Below are positions 1-13,345 of a stretch of 64,000 nucleotides of DNA, piece after piece. The first letter of the stretch is position 1; each line of letters starts with the position of its first letter. The stretch comes from Glandiceps talaboti (lineage: Eukaryota; Hemichordata; Enteropneusta; Spengelidae): contig NC_135561.1 in assembly GCF_964340395.1 (NCBI RefSeq), forward strand, positions 16,924,365 to 16,988,364, in the 5' to 3' direction. Below the pieces are notes generated by a model. The model saw only the letters and a list, made by a program, of their open reading frames with translations. It was not told the DNA's origin and did no database searches. The position numbers were made by a program, and so were the translations under genes.

Positions 1-1751
1 TCTGCAGTTCAAATGCAGATCGTATACGCGCGGAACATAGTGGAAGTGATGAGTGGTACATATTTTACTCCGATTTGCCCCGCTCTATATCTGCCATCGA
101 TAATACTCCAAAGGCAACTAAACAAGACTATTGTACTGTACAGTATTACAATGGATTATTAAAGATGGCTAAAACAAAGCGTCTCGTGGCTCATCATAAA
201 ACTAACTAATATTGCTACATTTTAGCTTCCCACTTGCGAAAAGCTTACGTAAATTTAAACCAGAGCTGCGAATTCCAAGTGACTAAAGTCGGACCGACAT
301 TGCTACATGACATTTGTATGAGCTTCCATTATCCTAGCACGTCGAGGTCGTCAGCAAAATTTAATGATATACTTTGTAAAATATACGTGCACACAGCAAA
401 ATGTTTACCTTTTCAGACTTGTCAGTTGATTGATATGTAACAACTGTACTTCATTCTTTTTGTCGTGTCAGACAGCAAAAAGTAGCAATGTTAAGGAGAT
501 TTTTGTAGAGTGATGATCAAACAACGATAAATTTTAGCCATTTCAGTGAGACATATGTTGAGCAAGACAAATATAATGTAGCTGTGATTGTAACGTTTTT
601 GACGAGCCAGAAGGTGGTTTACGTCATATTACTGGCTTCCATTGAAGTTACCACTGATCATTTCACGCTAGGCCTTTCACTGTGTTTTCTGAAAAGTAAT
701 CAGATGTAAGAGATTCATACAGGTCGCTAGTCGGAATGCACGGCACATCTGTGCGTATTCACGTTAAGAGTATTTGAATCGGTGGATTAAATAAAGAATT
801 TCATTCAAATAACCACTGCCTGACAAACAACAAACAATAACTATGACGTAGGGTAGGACGTCACCAGAGATTCTTATATTATTTTCACAATGGGAGATAG
901 TTTACAGAAATAAAATACGTTGTATTCAGATATGTGCCAAGCCTCCTGCGGGTTTTATGACTAATTGGTTAAATTATCAAATCAATTAGACGTACATTTT
1001 CAACGTGTCCCCTAGGCATTGCAATGACAAGTTATATTAATATGGCATATGGTTATTACCCTGCGGCATAAGGACTAATTGACTGATCCTTTGATGTGGA
1101 CTTCCTGTTTTTTGGTATCGACACTGATTTATTCCAAACTTTGGATGTTCATGAATTTATATACAAAATTTTTATATTCAAGATAAAATCGTTGTTTTTC
1201 CTTCCTATTCATTCAAATCACGATGTCTCATGTCTAGTGATATTAAGTGTGACACTTTCAAGTCTTATCATGTCTGTATTTACATCTTTGATAGACTTTC
1301 AAAAGTGGCAGATTCTGATTTCAAAGGCACGACTTCAGTTTTTTTAAAACATGCAGGCGATTCCAATGGGTTTTGTCGATGACAATCAGCTTAAGTAAGA
1401 ATCTAATTGCCGCCTGCCTAAGCACAAATCGGACTAACATTGCTACACTTTATCGGTTATCTTGGCAACACTCTTGCTCATATTACTTCTTTTTATCACC
1501 TAACATAATAAAGAAATCTTAACAACTACCGTCGTTGCAAGTTAGTTTTCCCTAAATCCATTTGATATAACTATGCGGGAACCAATAGGAAACTACCCAT
1601 GATACACTTCACAAGATAGCAAGATCGCAATTTTTTGCTACATTTTGTCGAACTGAAGTAAACCATTGAAAGTTGCCTATACGCAGACATGTAGGCGTCA
1701 ATGTTTTCGTGTCTACATTTGATGACTGCATAGTAGCACATTACACTCTTC
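1..1751. other. Non-coding flank with dispersed repeat fragments
   Basis: No open frame here looks like a protein family member. The stretch contains short fragments of a dispersed repeat with the core TTGCTACATTTT followed by a GTCTGACTCGACA-like block. Fragments lie near 205-230, 285-300 and 460-500 (the last in reverse), and near 1430-1465 and 1630-1660. The piece at about 1566-1660 (CATGATACACTTCACAAGAT) matches larger copies near 10485-10635 and 19110-19270. I see no promoter or RNA gene. Confidence 0.5.
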
Positions 1752-2882
1752 CTCATAAAAGCCTAGCATTTGGGTGTTTGAAACACACACAGTCCTTTGT
1801 TTGAGACACACACAATCCTTGTCATACGAGCTTAGCATTTGTCATTTTATGCCATAATTTACTCTGAAACAGGACACATAAAAAATGCGTTATTTCGAGG
1901 CGACAAAACAAACAGTCCAGGCGAAACCACACCAACTTATGTATGTATTGACTGACGTCGTTGACGCAACCGTTGATGTCTTCTGTTTTCGGGTAAATTG
2001 CTGCCGAAACCCCCCAAATGCCAAACTCTTATCACCAGAATAGAGGTGTTCGAAACATACTGAATCCTGGTCATACGAGCTTAGCATTTGGGTATTTTCT
2101 GCAACAATTTACTCTAAAACAGAACGCATCAAAGGGCCGTCCAACATGGATTGACAATACGGACAGTCTACACGAAAGGTGTTTTCGGTGACCAACATCC
2201 CATATATACAATTCTGACTCTTAGGCGCCAAAGTGAACTAACCCACTCTATACGTTGACATTGCGTGTTATTAGACATACAAGAACACTCGTAAGCTCTA
2301 TATATCATTCTCTTTTCCAAGTAGAAGTGCTTTACAGAGGCAAATGTCGACAATTCTACACAAATGGCTTCAACTCGCTAATGATGATCTCGATTACCAG
2401 ATACGGACAAATATATCCATCCCTAGGTACATGTGAGTACCAAGTACAGTATGAGATCTAGAACGACGACGGTGTTGCATTAAACGCTATCACAGTCATG
2501 TCTGATGGACATTGTAGATCTCAAACGCTGTGAGTTCTCAGTCGTGGATGCTCGAGCTGACGTCTCTTTCATGTTGAAAGTGGCATCTTTTGAGGGTCAT
2601 AAAATGCTTAGTAATTGAGAGTTAATGTCAACAAATTACTCTGTTCGACAGACCAGAAGTCTGTGCGTTTCAGACACCACACGAAATTATAAGGTGATGT
2701 AAAGCAGGATGCTTTGAAGAAGTCGCCTCAGACTGACGCATCTTTTGATGTGTTCTGTTTTTAGAATAAATTGTGGCATAAAACGTCAAATCTTAAGCTC
2801 TTATGACAAGGATTGTGTATGTCATTAAACAAGGATTGTGTGTGTCTCAAACACCCAGTCGCTAAGCTTTTATGACAAAGAG
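1752..2882. mobile_element. Non-autonomous DNA element with ~130-150 bp inverted ends
   Basis: The left end (about 1752-1890) and the reverse complement of the right end (about 2745-2882) align over roughly 130-150 bp with moderate divergence. Shared blocks include TCATAAAAGC, GGGTGTTTGA, ACACACACAATCCTTG, GAGCTTA and TTTTATGCCA. A further partial copy of the left arm lies inside at about 2040-2130 (CATACGAGCTTAGCATTTGG). There is no transposase frame. Long inverted ends with internal duplication fit a foldback-type or deleted DNA transposon. No clear target-site duplication was found, so the exact ends are approximate. Confidence 0.7.
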
Positions 2883-2959
2883 TATAGTTATTAGTTTAAC
2901 AAAATGGCTCAAGAAACTGTATTCATTTTTAAACTTGATATCTTAAAGTTTTGAATATG

Positions 2960-3240
2960 CAGTTTCTCATTGCAATATTTCTGCTTGGTTGTGTCAAACA
3001 TAGCCAGTGAACATTAACTTACAACGCTCTGTATGTTAGCTTGAATAACCATTATCTAAGAGGATCGTTGCTAGATACATTGTACCAAGGCGCATGTTTT
3101 GAGGCGTGTCAGTGGATTAGAATGCAGCAACTGTACATCATGTTCGTCGCGTCGGACGGTAATATGTAGCAATGTTGGTATGTCTGGTGAGATAATAAAA
3201 TGTAACAACAGTAATTAAATCATTTTCGAAATATTTTGCT
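2960..3240. repeat. Dispersed GCTACATTTT-family repeat fragment
   Basis: Around 3100-3220 the text GTCGGACGGTAATATGTAGC and nearby words are a reverse-orientation relative of the TTGCTACATTTT/GTCTGACTCGACA family seen at 14.9-15.2 kb and 17.05-17.2 kb. A close relative is at 404-540. No coding potential was seen. Confidence 0.4.
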
Positions 3241-3384
3241 CATGATTTGAACCAAATTAAACCTCAGGAGCGCTCGTTTACAGAGCAGATTAAAGATGTT
3301 CTCGCGGCTTTGCCGCAATATCTCCTAAATCCTTTCTTCAGTAACGAGGTGGGTGACAGCCATGCGTATGTATTTATGTATGCC

Positions 3385-3404
3385 TTCCCTGTCTGTCTGT
3401 CTGG

Positions 3405-3448
<44 letters not shown>

Positions 3449-3482
3449 ATGTATGTATGTCTGTGTCTGTCTATCTATCTGT
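3385..3482. repeat. (TCTG)n / (TATG)n microsatellite
   Basis: An imperfect tetranucleotide array of TCTG units grading into TATG units. The Cys/Leu/Val-rich reading frame across it comes from the repeat and is not a gene. Confidence 0.9.
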
Positions 3483-3845
3483 AGTCTAGTTCAGAAACTG
3501 TATCATTACCATTTACACCTATACCCACAGGTATAGTCAAAATCGTTACTCTAGAAGTCCTGAGCTGCATGAGATGCAATTTACAATTTACAAACTTCAT
3601 CAACAGCCACCCACACAGTCATTATAACATCATATCTTTGTTAATGAATCACAAAATTCTAACCAATAGCAGTCAACCCCAAAGGTAGTGTTTTGGGGAC
3701 AGTTACGTAATGTCCAAATATGGTATAATTGCCAGCTCAGGATGCTACTTATACTACTGTTTACATCATGGATGAACAACTTTTTATGCTGATTGAGGAA
3801 CTTAGACCAGACGTGTTTTAGTTAGAAACCATGTTCGCATCCAGA
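3483..3845. repeat. Dispersed ~360 bp repeat, copy 1
   Basis: This segment matches 23405-23810 throughout. Shared words include CATGAGATGCAATTTA, TCACAAAATTCTAACCAATA, ATGGTATAATTG and CAGCTCAGGA. The last part (GCATCCAGACTA at about 3839-3850) leads directly into a TCTG microsatellite. It is an interspersed repeat of unknown class with no open frame. Confidence 0.7.
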
Positions 3846-3847
3846 CT

Positions 3848-3848
3848 A

Positions 3849-3890
<42 letters not shown>

Positions 3891-3927
3891 GTCTCTCTGT
3901 CTCTCTGTCTCTCTCTCTGTCTCTCTC

Positions 3928-3994
<67 letters not shown>
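3848..3994. repeat. (TCTG)n to (TC)n microsatellite
   Basis: TCTG tetranucleotides pass gradually into a pure TC dinucleotide tract of about 60 bp. It directly abuts the end of the dispersed repeat at 3483-3845, which suggests that the microsatellite grew from the repeat terminus. Confidence 0.95.
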
Positions 3995-3996
<2 letters not shown>

Positions 3997-4059
3997 AAAA
4001 TGTCAACCTCAGGAGCAGTCGCTTATCTTGTACATTTGCGAAATTGTTCACTTCATTTA

Positions 4060-5040
4060 TAAGTTAAAGTGTAGGTACATGTAATATAGCCATACAGTTG
4101 TATAATAATGTATTGGGGATAAAATTGGGGTGTTAAAGACAATTTTCAAGTACTAGATGGCTTTCGATAATGTGTATGGTTTGAAATTTCATGCCTCCTA
4201 CATGTCCTTATTTTGAAAACAAAGTGCTTACCGTGAGAGGGGACCTGTCACACCCTCCCTAATATCTATCATGTGGGATGCTTTTTCTGCACAAAATCAA
4301 GATTGAAAAGATTTAGAGAAACCCCTGAGTATTTCCAAGTAAAGATTAAAGCCCAATTTTTGGAATGCCCGCATTTATTTGTAACAAAATCTCTCATTGT
4401 TATGTATGGACGCTGTAGTTGATTCTTGGGTACATATTGGGGGGGGGAGATAACATGTTTGAGAGTGCGAAGGGGGTGGGGGGCTGTGAATAAAGTGTGA
4501 CCAAATAATTTCTCCCCAGCCCCCCCCCCCCCCGGCGTATATTCTGACCCCAGCCTAAACAGTTTCCTCTTACCCAACTGGCATCCAGAATTTACGAATT
4601 TCAGTGATTGTATCATTCGGCGGACTCGACTAGTTCTAAGACAACTTTGGTTTTCTTGTTTACGTCAGTTAAATATGTGAATATGTGAAAATGAATATCC
4701 TTACCACCTTTAAGCAACCGTGTTAATTACACACTGATGTATTGCTATAAGATATCACGATAAATGCCAAGTAACAAAGTGTGATAGCTTGGCTACCATA
4801 GAGACGGACACTAGCCCACAGCGCTTGTAGTTTTCTAGTATACATTTTAAACAATACAGAAATGTATTTATTTTACCGATATGTGGATGGTTTGGTGTAC
4901 AGCTAAGTGAACATATGTGCATTGTATTATAAATGACTAAATAGTACTAACACGCTTTTACGCTAATTCGAATTCAAAATGAACTGTAAAATCGCGGCAG
5001 CAAACTTAGCGTTCGATGACAATATTTAGCTTGGGTCTCA
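4060..5040. other. Non-coding spacer
   Basis: I see no supported gene. A low-complexity minus-strand frame at 4269-4616 crosses G/C homopolymer runs (about 4440-4447 and 4520-4534). It lacks domain features and looks like repeat DNA. The rest is unremarkable AT-rich sequence. Confidence 0.4.
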
Positions 5041-5045
5041 TAAGT

Positions 5046-5187
5046 TTAAAAGGAACGAGTAAGACAGTCCGAATAAATAGATGCAATCCGACGTTTCAAA
5101 TAAATATTCTTTTTCAAGGTATTCAAGGCTCGACATAGTTGGTTAATACCTGACTTTGTCTGAATGTTATGGAATAGAACGTCAACC

Positions 5188-5190
<3 letters not shown>
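5046..5190 (-). mobile_element. Penelope-like element 3' end fragment
   Basis: Read on the minus strand, this fragment contains ACCTTGAAAAAGAATATTTA followed by TTGAAACGTCGGATT and then a CATCTATTTATTCGGACTG block. The same order occurs on the plus strand at 40300-40370. Terminal GAAACGTC-type motifs are typical of Penelope-like retroelement ends, and one copy lies beside Penelope reverse-transcriptase remains near 39.5 kb. Only the non-coding tail is present. It abuts a TA microsatellite. Confidence 0.55.

Positions 5191-5258
<68 letters not shown>
5189..5258. repeat. (TA)n microsatellite
   Basis: About 35 uninterrupted TA units, directly adjoining the Penelope-like tail fragment on its left. 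Confidence 0.97.
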
Positions 5259-5259
<1 letters not shown>

Positions 5260-5279
5260 CTACGGAAAGCAAGCGTTCG

Positions 5280-6046
5280 GCACACTAAGGTAGACCCAAT
5301 TTACATTTATTGTTTTTGAATGTGGCCGATTACAAATTTAAACGCGGTGACAGTGTTGCCTTGGTTACATGGATACACTGTGTAATCACTTTGTAATCAA
5401 GATAGTGTAAACACAGACATGCATTGGGTCGAAATGTGTGCGTTTGTTTGTTTGCATGGTTGGTTGCATTTTAAACACTGCGGGGTATGGAAAATCACCC
5501 TATCCTTTGTACGTCATTAAAATGATACCATTTAATTCCATTTCATTACCACATATTTAGATACATCGATTTACAGTTAAAACTATCGGACGAGAAAATG
5601 CTTCTATATAGTCATTAAAATATACATTAGAGTGAAAATTGAGGGTATAGAAATGAGATTAAATTAAAGTAATGATGTATAATGATGATACACAATAATG
5701 AATTAAAAAGCATTATGTTATGTTTGGTGAATGGACGGCAATTGGGTATAGAGACTATCCAATGGCCATAGGGGTAAAAATAAAAGTGTTTTAAAGCGAC
5801 TCCGTGAGTGGACTGAATTTAATCACCTATTCTTAAAAATCAATTTTCCTCGTTATGTGTTCAAAACAGAGGTAATCAAGGGTGGCAGTTTTAACAACCT
5901 TATTTAGGTTAACAGGGTTTACGTATTTTACGAGAGTGCTATATACCAGATAGTGAACAAGGATGTATCTTACACTTTCAAGCTACGCATACGACGAGAA
6001 TGTAAGAACATTTTCAACAGTATCATTTTATCTTTATTTTACCAAT
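5280..6046. other. Non-coding spacer
   Basis: AT-rich sequence. I saw no open frame of interest, RNA gene or clear repeat. Confidence 0.4.
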
Positions 6047-6402
6047 TTTAAAGCTGCACTAGCTGCAATTTGAACGGTATTTTGAAGTTGTTTTTTTAGG
6101 TACAATAGTTTACTCATAATATTGTACACCCTGAACAATGTTGTATCACCCGTGAGTAAACATATGTTTTGTAGCTATATACACGGTAAATCAAATCAAA
6201 TAGATTTTTCGGTCTGCACCTAAAAATCAGCGCCCTCAACGACGATCGCGATTTTAATCTGTTTTCTGTACTGCTAAAGGATAATATCAACCACTGATTG
6301 ATGTATAATGTCTTAATATTGGCATTCGAACTATCTTTAGTGAATATATTGTGATTGACTCATCTCAAAATGATACTCCAGTTACAACTAGTACAGTTTT
6401 AA
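6047..6402. mobile_element. Short hairpin (MITE-like) element, ~355 bp
   Basis: The left end TTTAAAGCTGCACTAGCTGC and the reverse complement of the right end (about 6370-6402, CTTTAAAACTGTACTAGTTG) form imperfect inverted ends of about 30 bp. A related AATTGCAGCTAGTATG word follows at about 6543-6558 and may be a second end or a nested fragment. It contains no open frame. Class and target duplication are undetermined. Confidence 0.45.
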
Positions 6403-6559
6403 AGGGGAAACATTCAAAACCGCGAGCTTTTGTTCACGATTTGCAAATACTACTGACCACTAATTAACAGATACAGTGTCTTTTATAAGTAGTTGACCAA
6501 TTTTTAGCGAATATATCTTCGCTTATGTAAAAATAAATATCCAATTGCAGCTAGTATGT

Positions 6560-8354
<1,795 letters not shown>

Positions 8355-8559
8355 GAGATGTCAGCCTCAATGGCGTATCAAAAACCTAATCTTTTTTATT
8401 TTTACAGAGGGTACACGCTGTGTTTTACGACAAAGTTGTATACTGCCCTCTTTGGTGAAATGACATTTTTTGTTTCCTCTTGTTCTTCAGAAAGATCAAA
8501 TTCATTTCAAAACAAATGCAAACCTGGTTTCTTTCATTTTTGAAATTCAATACGTTTAG

Positions 8560-9366
8560 GTGATCTCAAACAGAGCAGTCTCCTTGCCATACGCCATTAT
8601 AGATAAAGAGCTAATTTACAATTCAGAGTCAGTGTCTCGACACTTCCAAAGTGTATCAAGCCAACATTTTCACGAATACAGTTCCCAAAACGCAACTAAT
8701 TTTAAAAGATAGTGGAAAAATTCTTTCCCTAATATTCATAATACCTTAGTCCAACATAATTATAAAGATAAAACAACATGTAATACTCTCGAAAACGATT
8801 GTTTCATACACGTTCTAACATGTTTTAGCATAATGAAAGCCTTTAACCATAATTTTCCGATCCCATTGACACTTCGTCGCAAACCACGGCCTCTTTTACG
8901 GCACCGTCCAGTACGTGCCCTACTGTAGTAAGACGAAAGAAATAATAGCTCTGGTTTGTGAGAATGCATTGACAGGGTGTTTGATGGTGTCCTACGCTGA
9001 ATGATACCGCAATGTTTACTGCCAGAGAAAGACGAACTAGCCGCTGCCAATTGCAAGGATATGCTGCCCAAATTTGGTTAATAAACTCTCTTTTTTCACA
9101 CATTAGTAGAGATGGGATCACATAGCCGTCTAGACTTCCCTTGACATTAATGAATAAGATAGGTACATATTCCATGATTGCTTAAGATATTCGTCACATC
9201 ATTGACTAAAATGTAATTAAATCAAGGTCAAAACGTTTTATTATTACTTGCGCCAGTCCACTGTCGAGCATGGCATTTGTACAGAAAAAGGCGGTCGTCC
9301 CCGGGTACTGTCGGTGTATAGCGCCCTCAATGAACGAAATGTCATATCTTCCATCATCTGCTGCCT
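8560..9366. other. Probable 3' flank of the GPCR gene
   Basis: This lies downstream of the proposed last GPCR exon on the minus strand. The two overlapping minus-strand frames at 8760-9175 show no recognisable domain. Part of the stretch may be 3' untranslated sequence, but no polyadenylation signal could be tied to the gene with confidence. Confidence 0.35.
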
Positions 9367-9540
9367 TCACGAGAATGATGATGGGAGTTCGTACCTGGCT
9401 TGGATATCCCTATTTTGTCCATGTTTCGCTACTGCTTCCTCACGTCTTTTCACAACACGAGATTTCATTTCCCCATCGACACTGTTGTTATCTGACACAT
9501 TTAGCAACCTTCGATTTCCAATTATACTGATGGCAGATAA
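9367..9540 (-). CDS. Putative last exon (C-terminal tail) of QRFP-like GPCR
   Basis: On the minus strand an open segment of 57 codons plus TGA follows a candidate acceptor (AG at 9541-9542) preceded by a short pyrimidine-rich stretch. The acceptor phase (0) matches the donor of the TM7 exon at 10681. The peptide is polar and basic (for example VVKRREEAVAKHG, then ARYELPSSFS at the end), as expected for a cytoplasmic receptor tail with Ser/Thr sites. With it the receptor would be about 390 residues, close to vertebrate QRFPR. The main doubt is that the acceptor is not strong. Otherwise the TM7 exon would read on to a stop at about 10636. Confidence 0.45.
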   Translation of the reverse strand, partial: LSAISIIGNRRLLNVSDNNSVDGEMKSRVVKRREEAVAKHGQNRDIQARYELPSSFS

Positions 9541-9962
9541 CTATTTATTATGGAATATACGGGGAGGAATGCTTGCCCCATGGTATCTTGCCAGGTCGAC
9601 CTTCGAGCCTGCTATGAACGCTCGGTAATTACAAGACGAAATCAATTCTGTGTTACGTACACACAAAACTCTTCGAATTCTTGAATCTTAAACGATTACT
9701 ACTCGATGTGGTGTTGGGGAACCATGTCCAGGATTTCGTAGAGTGGGCGTTGACCTCGTCTTCGTGAATATATTTGTCATGGTATTAAAGAACCGTGATG
9801 TACAGATGTCGCTCTGTGTGGAAAAAGAAAGTTGTTTGTTTATATATAGTCGTGTCATTACATTAGCTTAGCAAAGAGTTGCTTAAAAACTAGTAAATGT
9901 ACCTGATAATTCGATAACGTTGAGTATTTAAAAAAAATGATCGCATTAATTACATATACAGT

Positions 9963-10363
9963 ATGAAATTGTGCTTACTACCACACCAGAGTGACTATAG
10001 AGTTTGAATTAGGCGGCACGATAATTTGTATGTCTCAAACAAGCTTTTTGTTACAAATTTTACATAAAACAAAATACAAATACTGAAAGCGCGCAAAAGA
10101 ATGAAATGTTACTTTTTATGCCACTGTACAAACGTACAGCTCATCATCATTGTCGGTAGAAACATGGGAGATTCGAATACAGAACTGTTTATTTGTGTTC
10201 ACAGTGAGATACAATGTAACAATTCAAGTGCGTGCGGCTATCACTGTCTGTATATTGTTTATGTAATTCGTAACAAACAAAAACGTGTGTGAGATGTAAA
10301 AAAAAAACATTGTGCCGCCTAAGTAAACTCTATAATCTTTGTGGTTTGGTAGTAAAGTTTCAT
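9963..10363. mobile_element. ~400 bp hairpin (MITE-like) element in the last GPCR intron
   Basis: The left arm (about 9963-10080) and the reverse complement of the right arm (about 10250-10363) match over about 110 bp. Shared blocks are ATGAAA, CTTACTACCA, TATAGAGTTT, TTAGGCGGCAC and a TTTTTGTTAC-ACAT block. There is no transposase. The small frame at 10101-10292 lies in the loop and is not convincing. The element sits between the TM7 exon and the proposed tail exon. Target duplication is not evident. Confidence 0.7.
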
Positions 10364-10439
10364 CAATGTACAAATATAGCACCTTTTCTACATATTACAT
10401 TCGTGAAAATGCAAACATCAGTTAAAAGGTAATGTCCTC

Positions 10440-10635
10440 TTCATGTTAGTGCTTATATTAGTGGGTCTGTTAGATACAACCATGCAGAGACGTATAAGGA
10501 ACTGCACATGCTATACTTCAAGATAGCAAGATTGAATAAATACACTTTCTTTTAGGAAATAAATGAACGTGCCAGACATGCAGCAGGCATCAAATGCAGA
10601 CATCAAAACATTGGCGCCCGCATATCTCTGTTTAG
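10440..10635. repeat. Dispersed repeat, copy (GATAGCAAGA family)
   Basis: CAACCATGCAGAGACG, GAACTGCACATG, CAAGATAGCAAGA, AACGTGCCA and ATCAAAACATTGGCGCC occur here in order. They recur in the same order at 19085-19265. A shorter relative is at about 1566-1660. The consensus includes the TTGCTACATTTTGT word of the wider minisatellite family. Its class is unknown. Confidence 0.65.
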
Positions 10636-10680
10636 TTACAATATGTTTTTATTTATATTAAAGGCCAAAAAAAAACTCAC

Positions 10681-10896
10681 CCGAAATTTGTTGCTTAGAA
10701 AGACATATACAATTGGGTTTATCACAGTATCTGCCATAACCACCCAAATAAAAAGAGAAGCACGGATAATTTTTGTCGTCTGAGGGTGAGTCCTGAGATA
10801 GTTGGAGTTATATGATATAAGGACGACGTTGTACAAATTCAGAGGTAACCAGCATAATGTAAACAGCACCACTATTGAAACAAAGGTATGTATCGC
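10681..10896 (-). CDS. QRFP-like GPCR, exon 3 (end of ICL3, TM6, TM7)
   Basis: This exon encodes the end of intracellular loop 3, TM6 with the class A CWLP motif (LFTLCWLPLN), extracellular loop 3 and TM7 with NPxxY (DTVINPIVYVFLSNKFR). The acceptor AG is at 10897-10898, after a TTACTTTT tract, and continues phase 0 from the previous exon (reading AIHTFVSIVVLFT). A consensus donor GTGAGT lies at 10675-10680, directly after the helix-8 start NKFR. If that donor is not used, the frame adds a short hydrophobic peptide and stops at about 10636. TM6 and TM7 signatures make the class A assignment firm. The junction QKRK|AIHTF aligns naturally with QRFPR-type receptors. Confidence 0.92.
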
Positions 10897-11310
10897 CTAA
10901 AAGTAAAAAGTAGAAAGGGTGGATATGAGCTCATCTGATCATCCACAATAGTGTTTTTAGTTCTGTAGTTTTTGCGACGCGAATGTTGATGTTATTTGTC
11001 ATAAAGTTATGCAAATTACAACGATGATGCAATTTGAAGAAGAAGAAAAAGTATAGGACGCATTTAATAAATTTTCTTTTAAAAGAAAATCAAAGGTGTA
11101 AACATTTGTAATGATTAACGTGTATTTTATAACTACATAAAACGCCACAAATATATGTTGCAATACACATTCAAGACAAAATTTATAACTTCTACAAAGA
11201 ACCAGAATTTCCTGTCAGGTATGTTCTCATATGTAAACACACTTTTATTGTTATGAGCTCTTACTGATGATACAGAGAATGAACAATACTAAAACGATTA
11301 ATCTTTGCTT

Positions 11311-11537
11311 TAAGTATATAAACACCTGTCTCCCAAGAAGTCCCAGTGAGGGCCATCACTCATTAGTTCAGTGTTAATGCAGGAGGAAACCGGAGTACCC
11401 GTTGTTCGATAGAATCAAACTGAACGACATTATTCTTACTTACAGGGTTGTAAATTCAATCGAACCCTGAATGGGTTCGAACCTTGACCGCAGTGGTAAG
11501 AGGCAAATGGTTTAACCCCTAGGCCACCGACAACCCA
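11311..11537 (-). mobile_element. tRNA-derived SINE, copy 1 (minus strand)
   Basis: Read on the minus strand it starts GGGTTGTCGGTGGCCTAGGG, carries a B-box-like GGTTCGAACCC, then a conserved body (GTTCAGTTTGATTC, TACTCCGGTTTCCTCC, GATGGCCCTCACTGG, CTTCTTGGGAGA). It aligns with the copy at 55091-55345. A box A-like GTGGCCNAGNGGTTAAA and a box B identify a Pol III tRNA-type head. It lies in a GPCR intron. Confidence 0.8.
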
Positions 11538-11549
11538 ATGGCAATGGGA

Positions 11550-12600
11550 AAGACACCATTCAATCAATCCAAGACTTGCATAACACAGGATCAGAATACC
11601 AACTACGTATACCCCATTATCACAACTGTAGTTTGGCTATGGAATCTATGGTAGTTGTATTTCCACACAATGTAAAAAAACAAAAGCAAAAGGATGATTT
11701 AACTGTAAGTTTGGATACCATTATATATTTGTGTGTCCTGCAGACTATAGAACCCCAAGGTGCCAAAATGTCCCAAATATACACATGGTCGATCTAGTTA
11801 TTTAGTGAGCTATATAATATGCTTGTTGTCTTGGAACTTAACCTAACATGCACTTCGGAAAAATCGTTTGCCGTTACTTGTATTTGTTCACGAAATCCCC
11901 CCAATAAAACCAAGAAACACAAATAGGGGTTACCATGCAGAAATGTTCAAAAGATTGAAAAGATATCTTAAACTCAACCCATTTTAGAATACAAATTAGC
12001 CTCTGAATACTGTAACAGTGTTAACTCTACAGAACCCAGATTTAAACTGAATGGCTTCCGTAAGGACAAAGTTTTGAGATTGTCGTTCTTACAGACAGTT
12101 TATTGTTGGAATACAACAGAACATATGCAATAAGTTATTTTTTCTCGTTGATTGCTATTTGCCCATTGCTATTAGTGATCTCCTGGCCAACCACAGCATG
12201 TAACGTGAAGCTTTATAGAACATTATAGCATAGCACTCATCGTAGAAAGAGATTTAAAGGCCAAAAAAATTGTTTCTGGTCAACGCCCATCACTTAAGTA
12301 CCCTCTTTCCTCGTTATTTTTTTCTTCAGTTCTGTAAGCCAATTCAGTCTGCAGACGAAAGGGAAAACACAAAAGTAACTCTCCCTACATTAATTGCCAC
12401 TTCAATGAAAACAACTGCATAACTAATCATGAACTAGCCCAGGACATGCCCAACATACACATTTGCTGTAAAGTACTAAATATAAAGAACAGTAACTGCA
12501 ATGATAAGTAGATTGATTAACATTTGTTGAGAATGTAAAAAACAAATAATCGCATCGTCGCACCACTTTAGACAACATTTCCTGACGAGAAACTATGTTT
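11550..12600. other. GPCR intron sequence without recognised features
   Basis: The frames here (for example 11576-11797 on the plus strand) show no domain. The stretch lies inside the intron between the TM3-TM5 exon and the TM6-TM7 exon. Confidence 0.4.
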
Positions 12601-12605
12601 TCCTT

Positions 12606-12607
<2 letters not shown>

Positions 12608-12647
<40 letters not shown>

Positions 12648-12662
12648 ACATACATAAATAAA
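12608..12662. repeat. (CATA)n microsatellite
   Basis: Tetranucleotide array with minor interruptions, inside a GPCR intron. Confidence 0.95.
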
Positions 12663-13084
12663 TACATACATTCATAACCTATATTTTTGGCACAATAAGA
12701 ACACGACCTATATTTTTGGCATAATGACAACATTTCGTGTTGTAATATTACATGGAAAGTAATATATTCGTTCTCGATCGATTAAATAAAATGGCGTCCA
12801 TCACAATGCTGAATGTACATGTACCGTTGTATGTACGAGTGTGCCCTTGCACTGTGGACGAAATTGGCGATTGATTTGATTTGTAACGTTCAAACGTTGA
12901 AGCCGTTAATGTCCATGACGATCTTGTGTACAATGTACCGAATATTTGCCAATATCTTATTAAAACTAAAAGCTACATTAGTAATATTTTCAGGACAGGT
13001 GCGCTTTGGTATCGCAAATGTGTGTACCAAGTTATAATGAATGAAGGAATGAAGCGTGCAGTCTTGAGATACAGCCTAATTACC

Positions 13085-13215
13085 GAAAATCATTAATTAC
13101 GTAAATTGCTCATTAATATTCACGGGATTTTTACCAAAACCTAAAATCAAGTCTTGCCATTACCCTACGGAATACGTCTTCAAAAATTGAGCAAGCCGTT
13201 ATGGAGAAAACGCTG
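13085..13215. repeat. Dispersed repeat ending in a microsatellite
   Basis: GCTCATTAATATTCACGGG, TTTACCAAAACCTAA and TTGCCATTACCCTACGGAA match 29460-29530 and the reverse strand at 41395-41460. Two of the three copies (this one and that at 29.5 kb) run into a CA-rich microsatellite after a short GC-containing segment. The class is unknown. Confidence 0.6.
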
Positions 13216-13275
13216 ACACAGACAGACAGACAGACACACACACACACACAGACAGACAGACAGACAGACAGACAT

Positions 13276-13326
<51 letters not shown>

Positions 13327-13345
13327 CACACACACACACACACAG
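13216..13345. repeat. (CAGA)n / (CA)n microsatellite
   Basis: CAGA tetranucleotides flanked by two CA tracts, directly downstream of the dispersed repeat at 13085-13215. Confidence 0.95.

Noticed and set aside
9248-9628. 126-residue plus-strand frame
   Set aside because: It has no domain and is antisense to a plausible GPCR C-terminal exon.
10636-10680. Read-through end of GPCR exon 3 (VSFFLAFN...)
   Set aside because: A consensus GTGAGT donor sits exactly at the helix-8 start. The read-through peptide is short and hydrophobic, so splicing is favoured but not proven.
13216-13345. CRISPR-like array
   Set aside because: It is a simple tetranucleotide repeat with no spacers, in animal DNA.
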